Below are positions 57,445 through 64,000 of a stretch of 64,000 nt of DNA, in pieces. The notes under the pieces are model-generated. The model was given only the letters and a program-made list of their open reading frames with translations, made no database searches and was not told the DNA's origin. Each line of letters opens with the position of its first letter. The stretch's first letter is position 1. The stretch comes from Linnemannia hyalina (taxonomy: Eukaryota > Mortierellomycota > Mortierellomycetes > Mortierellales > Mortierellaceae), in NCBI GenBank assembly GCA_019671135.1, contig JAHRHY010000002.1, forward strand, positions 3,425,501 to 3,489,500, read 5' to 3'. The position numbers and the translations under genes were made by a program.

Positions 57445-58481
57445 TTAAGGCTTGGGTGGAGGTGCATTGAGGTACCTAGAGGGCAAATGAAGGAAAAGTA
57501 TAGAAAACTGTCACATAAGTCTTGGCTCGCATGAAAAACGAAGGAAAAGTGGTCAAAGCGAAACCATACTTGATCTGGTAGTCCTTCTCACGTTTGAAGA
57601 GGAGAACATGCGGCTCAGGACCTATTGTTTACGAAGGATTACAAGGAGATATGGTGAGCTTAGTGAGCGACACGTAACTCCAGAAAAGACGGTTCCTGAT
57701 AAGAAGGGAACGTACTGTGGATCATGTAATGCTCCCAGCCTTGGGACTGCTTGACTCCAAGACTTCTCCACTCTTCCTCTGTCATCAACTCATTGGGAAC
57801 GTGTCGCGCGATAGGCTTTGGTAACGACACATGTCTATATTTGCATGTGAGGCCAAAAAAATACGTCTGTCTGTTAGCCATTGTGTGGACAAAAGTCAGC
57901 GCTGTGGTTCACAAGGAGAGCATTATCCGTACCTGTATTCCCAGACATCGTCTAACGTTGTACAGTAGTGTAAAAAGACATGAAAGTTTAGTGTGGGAAG
58001 CTCGTTTTCCCCATGGTACCAGGTATCAAATCACACAAGCATACCGTAGTATCGCGTCGAGTAAAAGATATGTTCTTGGTTCTTGGCAATATCTTTCGCG
58101 CGCTGCTCTGCTCGTAGGCGAGCCTTCTCCTAGTCGTTTCCGTCAAGCAACACACAAAAAAAAGAGCGAGAAAAGACAACAAGGTCAGGACCAAAATAGC
58201 CCTCCACCACAAGTCCCAAAATCCGACACGTATTTCTCACCGGCCACTACAGAATATGAAAACACGGCTCATTTCTTCACCTCTTCTTGCCGATTGTGGT
58301 GGTGGCTGTGGTGGGATGGTTGGGTATGGTGGTGATGGTGGTCCTGCTGGGTATGACCGTGTGGTTGCATATGAGCATTGTTGTTGTTGGCAGCACCGCC
58401 GTTATGCTGCTGCTGGTGAGCGTGGTGGCTGTTCAGGGTGGGGTCACCTCCATTGTGGACTCCTGCGTTTGTCGACAACAT
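57445..58481 (-). CDS. CKS1: Cyclin-dependent kinase regulatory subunit
   Basis: Six exons: 58481-58281, 58129-58045, 57951-57933 (19 nt), 57834-57716, 57621-57570 and 57475-57445; 168 residues. Binds the CDK catalytic subunit and docks phosphorylated substrates. Core CKS fold: [64 protein letters not shown]; the HxPEPH-type hinge loop, here HSPEPH, and the anion-site residues R, S, W and R are all present. The first 67 residues are a His/Gln/Asn-rich extension (HHHHH, HHSHHH), not conserved in CKS proteins apart from a shorter His-rich start in yeast Cks1, so the start at ATG 58481 is less certain than the core; splicing to exon 2 is in frame. The 19-nt micro-exon encodes DDVWEY and is essential for the fold. 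Confidence 0.93.
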
Positions 58482-59436
58482 TGTTGATGTTGATTCCTGT
58501 TGTTGATCTTTTTGCTTCCTTCCTGCAGATGAGTTGGGTCGTTGCGAGTAGTGCTGAGTGAGCTGAGCGTGCGTATTATTGTTAATGTCGAAATGAAATG
58601 AAATGAAAAGAAATAAAAAGAGAGATGGGAAAGGGGCAGACAGGACAAAGAGAAAGGAGTTGACTGATAAAACAGGTCGAGAATTCACACATGGAATCAT
58701 GTCAAGGTGTGCTTGTCTCGCAATGTGATCCTGCTGCCTATCCCCTTTTTTTCCTCCTTCTGTGCCTTGCCAGCTCATGTTCTTGACGGTATCCCTTTTT
58801 TTCCTCCTCTTTTCTCCCTTTCCTTGCTTTTAGCTCCCTTGCATTTCCCATCGACTAAAGTTCAAAAGGGGCGACCAAGGAGGCAATTCACACACCACGG
58901 ACAGAGAGGAATACATGGTGGAGAGAGGTAAATGATGAAAAACAAAAGGCAAGAGAGCAAGGGGAAGCTTTGCTTTGGGATGATATGCACACAGTTGGAA
59001 GAAGAGGAGTACGTAAGAGGACGCGGTTTGTTTTTGTCGCGTTCAGAGTTTTTATACCGGTGGGGTCATGGCGTCAATTAGGGAGGGATGCCGACAAATC
59101 GGGAACTAAGCAACGATGAGACGATCTTGGCCCAAGAACCTGGATTAAGTGCTTGTTTCTTCAAACAAGGTAAAAAGGTAAAACTCAATAGACATCCACA
59201 CGTACAGTCCTCTTTTGCGTATCCATTTCCATCTTGCTTATTATATAATATTCCTTTATTTTCGTAAATCAACAAACAGGCGACATCTATCCACAAGGTG
59301 GAGAGAGTCACCCTAGCAACCCCTGCGTGCGTTCAGCCATCTACATCTTTTTTCTTTTGTGCTTTGCCCCACTCTTTTCCGTCTTTTTCTGTCTTTGCGT
59401 TCACTGACAGCCATCAACCCATTATTGTGGACAGGG

Positions 59437-59477
<41 letters not shown>

Positions 59478-59963
59478 CACCCACCCCATCGATATCTTGT
59501 CTTCTTCCTCTCACTTGCACTTTACTTTTCTACCTTATTTTTTATCCGTGATCCTTCTTTTACTCTCTCCTTCTCTCCTTCACCTCGATCCCTTTTGCTC
59601 TCCCCTTCTCTTCGATCTCTTTTGACCTCCTTTCCTTCCTTTCCTCTTTTTCCTCGTCCTAACCGTTCCCTAACCCGTTTTTATCTCCTCAAACCTCATT
59701 TGTAAAGCTGACAAACAAAACGGCGCGAGTGCGCCTTTTTTTTCTCCGTCCTCACCTACCACTCGCTCGCTTGACACGATCAGCTCTAACCTCGATCGTG
59801 TCGAGCGAGCGGTTGTCCCATCACTCCCATTCACACACACACACCACACACACTCACTCTCTTTTTCTTATTCTCATTCTTGTGCCCATCACCCTTCCCA
59901 ACATCACGCTCCCTAACACACATACACATTCATTCACTCCTGTTCTCCTTTGAAAAAAGCTCG
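58482..59963. promoter_or_regulatory. CKS1 promoter and gene-free DNA
   Basis: No supported gene. Holds homopolymer-rich segments, a (GACA)n microsatellite (separate entry) and CA/CT-rich DNA running up to 59960. The stretch around 59480-59960 is strongly pyrimidine-rich, like gene leaders elsewhere in the window. Confidence 0.35.
59437..59470. repeat. (AGAC)n microsatellite
   Basis: Eight or so perfect AGAC tetranucleotide units; may be length-polymorphic. Confidence 0.9.
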
Positions 59964-60023
59964 ATGTTAATCGCCGAATCCGATCGCTTTCTCATTCAAT
60001 TGAAAGGCTGCTGTCCCTGTTCA
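59964..60023 (+). other. Candidate first coding exon, continuation not found
   Basis: After a long pyrimidine-rich leader, ATG 59964 starts 20 codons of mixed composition (MLIAESDRFLIQLKGCCPCS) that end exactly at GTACGT, a strong fungal donor. No convincing second exon was found, although 60340-60640 contains several competing open frames and acceptor-like sites. It could be the start of a gene with weakly conserved exons, a uORF, or chance. Confidence 0.25.
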
Positions 60024-63000
60024 GTACGTATTGTACTTTCGAATCTCTTCCTTTTATTTTCTACATTTTCCATTACTTGCCCCCTTATAGGACACCTTTC
60101 CTTCCTTCGCCCTGTTTTCTTTTCTCTGGTCTGTTGAACCTTTCCTTTTTACTGCCTTTGACTCCCTGGCTTCGCGTCCCTGTCACTAAACTACATACTT
60201 ACCGACAACCGTCCAAAACCTCCTCCTCCCCAGCACCACCTCTCATAGAGAACAGCCGTCGACGCACACCTTGATCTCACGATGCCCACCCTGATCGCAC
60301 GATGCGACAACCACTTTTTTCCATTACTTTCTCTCCATCAACTTGCAGCTGCATGTCGCATTGCTTCCTCGCAGCATTGAACAGACACCTTGGTGCAACC
60401 CCAGACAATATTTCATATTCCTTGACCTCCTTGTCCTTCCCCTCTTCCTCGACCCTCACCTTCACTTTCACCTTCCTTTGGCGTGGGGCTGTGTATCTCT
60501 ACTGTTCCTGAAGTTGCACTATGTTTTAACACTTGTCTCACCCCTCTTCCCCGGCCAATCAACAGCACTGTCACTGTCTCACCTCCCAAGCGCCTCCAAG
60601 ATACACGTCCTGATAACGCGTCTGTCATGTTTATAATCCCTGCCCTCCCCTGACAGTCCGTCTATAGTCTCCCACCGCGTACATCTGGAGCCAGTCGTTC
60701 ATCGTGCTATGGTTTTGTGAGATTGTCCAGTTGTCTCCTTCTTCTTCTCCCGCGCCCTCCTTGCCGCTCTCCAATATCCTCCAGCACCTGGTTTTTTTCT
60801 TCTATCACATAGTTTTGATTTACCCTCTTTTGGGAGATCGCCTTCCGTCCATTCTTCTACTTTCTTTTATTGACCAAACGGGCAGAGAGCCGTGTCCTAG
60901 TAGACTGTTGCCGTTGGTGAGCGCAACTGATCTGATCATCCACAATCGCGCTTGACTGCAGTTGATCTGATCTTCCACAATCGCGCTTGACCGCCGCGCC
61001 GCGCGCGTCGTCTTTCTCCTCTTCCTCCTCGCCACCTCAACTTTTTTTCTTCTTTTCTATTGTTTTTGAATACTTTTATTTCCATTGATTCTCTTCTCCC
61101 TTATTTCCACTCTTGCGGATTGTTTACCTTATAAACAGCTTGTGTTTCATACCAAGTAAACCTCTTTTCCCCCCCTTTCTCCTTGATAACGAAGACTTTC
61201 AAATCGTTCTGCCGATTTTTTTTTCTTTTTCCTTTGCTTTATCCAAGTACTTTGAACACATCTTGCCTGCTCATACAGCTGCAAGGTTTTGTTCATACAA
61301 AAAAATCTATGTCCAGTTAACCATCGAAGTTATCGTCATCATTTCATTTTATAATTTTTTCTCTCCAACTTTTTTTTCTTTGCGTAAAACACTTCCTGTT
61401 AACGAATTGGTCCTGGAAGTATTACGCACCTTCCACCCCGCATCTTTTGATTTTTTCTACACCCATCCTGCTCTCCCATTTTTTTTTAATTCCCTCAGGA
61501 ACAAGACTAGTCGTCCATACCAGTGGTCTTTTTTTTTTTTTGCGAATTATTAATATTCTATTTATTTACAAAACACGTTCTAATTTCAATTGATCTGTTG
61601 CATCTTCACGTTCTTTTGACGACCTCATTTGTTTTTTTTTTCTTACGGCGCGAATTTTTTTTATTTGTGATCCCTCATGGGCCAAAACTAAAAAGCATTT
61701 TTTTAACCCCCTGAAGTGGAGTAGGGATGGACATCGTCATCCTCCATTTTTTCTTATTTTATGGTGTGCAAACAAATTATCCCCCCCCCCCCCCCCCTTC
61801 TCCTGCTGTGGCTGAGGTCAAAAGAACCCGTTCGCTTCTGCATATTCGACGTTTTCCAGACGGACAATACATTGGTCGTCAATAAATCATTTTTTTGTTC
61901 TTAAAGTCTTGATATTCTGATGTGTCGAGAAGTGATAGGGAATGGGATGGGTGAGCGCGAATGGGCTAATTATTGATATGAATGTGAGAGACGAACACGA
62001 TAAGGGTAAGAATGAGAGGTAAAATGAACATGTTCGTGAAGGGGAAGAAAGGAAAGGAGTTTGGTGGAGTTAATGAGTTAATGAGAGTTTTGCTAGGGCG
62101 CGTCAATTCAAGGGGGGGAAAGGGGGGACGGATAAAGATAACTTCTGGGGCGACGACAAAGTAATAATGACAGAGTTTACAGCCAACAAAAAGAAGGACA
62201 CAAAGAACATAAAGAGGGGTTAATTTTTTTATTTTTTTTTGGCCTAGTCTTCACATTCCTTGATCCCCCCTCCCCTTCCTTCCTTGGGATGGTAATACAT
62301 ACAAAGGGGGGTTTTCTACGAGGAAACCCAAAATGCCTTTTTGTAACCCCACATACATTCCCAAGAATAGATTTCTTTTTTGTGTAATGATCAAGGGCAA
62401 GGAAGTGAGGGAGAGAGAGCCCTGTGTGTTTATACACCGGATCATAGACTAGCATGATCAATAGTGGCATTTCGGCAACTAAGAGTGAACATAGAAAAAG
62501 GAATGAAAGCAAAGGGGAGAAAACATATCGGCAGCTAGATCAGGTGTTGGAGAGGTAGAAGTGAAATAAGGAAGGAGCGAACGTATGTAAGAAGAAAAAG
62601 ATTGATGATCAGAGAAAAAAAAATCGAAACCAATATCGCTCTCAATCGTGCTGCACATACTTAATTGTTTTTGTTTAGTGAAGGAAAGTTAAAAGAAACA
62701 AAAAATCACGTTGCACGGATGAATTTGCGCGTGGTTTGGCGAAGAAGAGGTGGTGGTAGGGGAAAGATGCGAACGTGAAAGCCGAGGGGGGACGATTTGT
62801 GAGTCCAACTTTGTTGCCGAACCAAGATGAATGGAGTGTGGGCGAAGTATTCGAACGAGAAAGGGCGAGGCGAGGCTTGGTGACAGAGATAGCCCTCGGC
62901 GGCCCTGAGTGAGATGATCAGACGTGTTTGTTATTAGCCAAGACGCGGAGAGGCGGGGGGGGGGGCGCATTCAAACGCGAGTGGCTGGTAAAACAGATTG

Positions 63001-63588
63001 ACCGAAACGAGCGGCAAGCACGCTTGCTTTCTGACTGGCTGGCCGATAGAATGGTATCCACGGGGTCAGTCAAGAAGGGCTATTCCATATCCAGGCTCTA
63101 ACATGCCAAGAGCTGATTACACCCCCACCCTCCATCCCTGGCTGAGACCAGGACCAAAAAAACCATCTTGTTTATTTCCTTTGCTGGTATTCAACCAGGG
63201 GCTGGCGCGGGTTCTCTTTGCAGGCATTCACTTCCCCAAGGCTACACAAGTCGTGGGGAAAAAAAAGTGTAAAAGGAAAATAATAGAGGAATGGGATGTG
63301 AGAGCCAGCTTGTGGGAAAGGAGGGAGGGTTGTTGTGGTTTGTTGACATCTCTGCTTGCCGATTTTCGATCATCGTCCTCTCGTTTCTATTCTCTCTCCT
63401 CTATGCTTTTCTATTACCCTTGTGGAATATATTATTTTGGTTAGATATGAATGGGAGGAAGAGAGGGAGAGAGGGAGATAGTAGCGACTACACCATTTTT
63501 GGTGTCCATTGAAGAGAAGGGTATGAGGAATAGGAGAAGTGAGGAAGAGCTGATAAGGAAAAGGGAAATGAAGCATGAAGTGAAAGAC

Positions 63589-63625
<37 letters not shown>

Positions 63626-63860
63626 GTAATAACCATGCGCCCATTGTCTTCTCTCAACGCCGCCTTTTTCTTTCTCTCTCGCCCCAAGGGCAAAATACAT
63701 TCTTTTTCGGCAAGCGAGAGGGGCTGACAGAGAAAGCAGGAAAAGAAGAATTGAACAAAGGATATCATAGCAAATGATATCAAAGCAAAGGAAAACAGTA
63801 AGAATGTGGCCATTTCAGCTCCAGAACTGAACAAAAGAAGGGTAACGAACGGGCACTTGA

Positions 63861-63891
<31 letters not shown>

Positions 63892-64000
63892 GGGTCGGTG
63901 ATCTGGTGGATGCGGTTGTTTTTGTTGTTTGTTTGTTGATTGTTGATTGCCTTTTGTCTTTGTTTGACCACGCGTTCCTCTTTTTTTTTTTTCGCTTTCG
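60024..64000. other. Gene-free right end of the window
   Basis: C/T-rich to about 61,700, then mixed. Contains a 35-bp-period direct repeat (60928-60991), a 17-base C run (about 61781-61797), a G-run near 62955, a (GA)n tract (about 63594-63621) and a poly-T of about 30 (63863-63892). Open frames are low-complexity. No gene, tRNA or rRNA recognised. Confidence 0.4.
60928..60991. repeat. Two direct repeats, about 29 bp, 35 bp apart
   Basis: TGATCTGATCATCCACAATC at 60928 continues with GCGCTTGAC; the same 29 bases with one change (ATCT for ATCA) start at 60963. Both end in a GCGCTTGAC core. Confidence 0.9.

Noticed and set aside
62998..63444. 148-residue frame near the right end
   Set aside because: Contains no recognisable motif, is bounded by low-complexity DNA and has no leader or splice signals like those of real genes here.

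Overview
The window looks like a chromosome segment of a filamentous, early-diverging fungus. Genes are split by many short GT-AG introns with C-terminal-style CAG/TAG acceptors. Intergenic DNA is pyrimidine- or purine-rich. The gene set is fungal (MAPKK of the STE7 type, KIN4-type kinase, PHO89, ALR/MNR2-type CorA, CKS1, CAF-1 large subunit). A branched-chain ketoacid dehydrogenase E1-beta gene is present, which rules out a Saccharomyces-like yeast. I infer Mucoromycota, plausibly Mortierellomycotina, from overall style only. Exon joins given below were worked out by hand from splice signals, and cumulative reading-frame arithmetic closes for each intact gene.

Left third (1-23.5 kb): a KIN4-like kinase with a giant low-complexity tail (minus, running off the left edge); a 3.2 kb shared promoter with a (CT)44 tract; a head-to-tail pair, arrestin-like trafficking adaptor and mitochondrial BCKDH E1-beta (plus); a 3 x 150 bp tandem repeat next to an orphan exon; a seven-exon STE7-type MAP kinase kinase (minus); and eIF3b (minus).

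Middle (23.5-39.3 kb) is the accessory, decaying part. At least three frameshifted protein-kinase relics plus a coding relic of unknown type lie between 24.2 and 31 kb, together with a 220 bp TA-flanked inverted-repeat (Tc1/mariner-type) MITE. Two intact housekeeping genes follow (calcineurin B, and MTA phosphorylase with a GC-AG first intron). Then comes a 4.6 kb, heavily frameshifted minus-strand pseudogene. It carries an XPG/FEN1-like nuclease domain at its 5' end and a Fanzor/TnpB-like RuvC plus zinc-ribbon domain at its 3' end, ending only 90 bp upstream of the MTAP start codon. This apparent PIN/XPG + Fanzor combination is the most unusual object in the window.

Right third (39.9-58.5 kb) is mostly intact: a CorA-type Mg transporter (minus), a 5.5 kb gene-poor stretch with a decayed repeat-coding relic, the Na/phosphate symporter PHO89 (plus), a small relic, the CAF-1 large subunit (plus) convergent with COQ3 (minus, 133 bp between stop codons), and CKS1 with a 19-nt micro-exon (minus). 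The last 5.5 kb holds no gene I can support, only homopolymer, microsatellite and pyrimidine-rich DNA with one candidate first exon.

Functionally the intact genes are unrelated housekeeping and signalling genes; I see no operon-like cooperation. The window contrasts intact conserved genes with pockets of decayed kinase and transposon-type genes.
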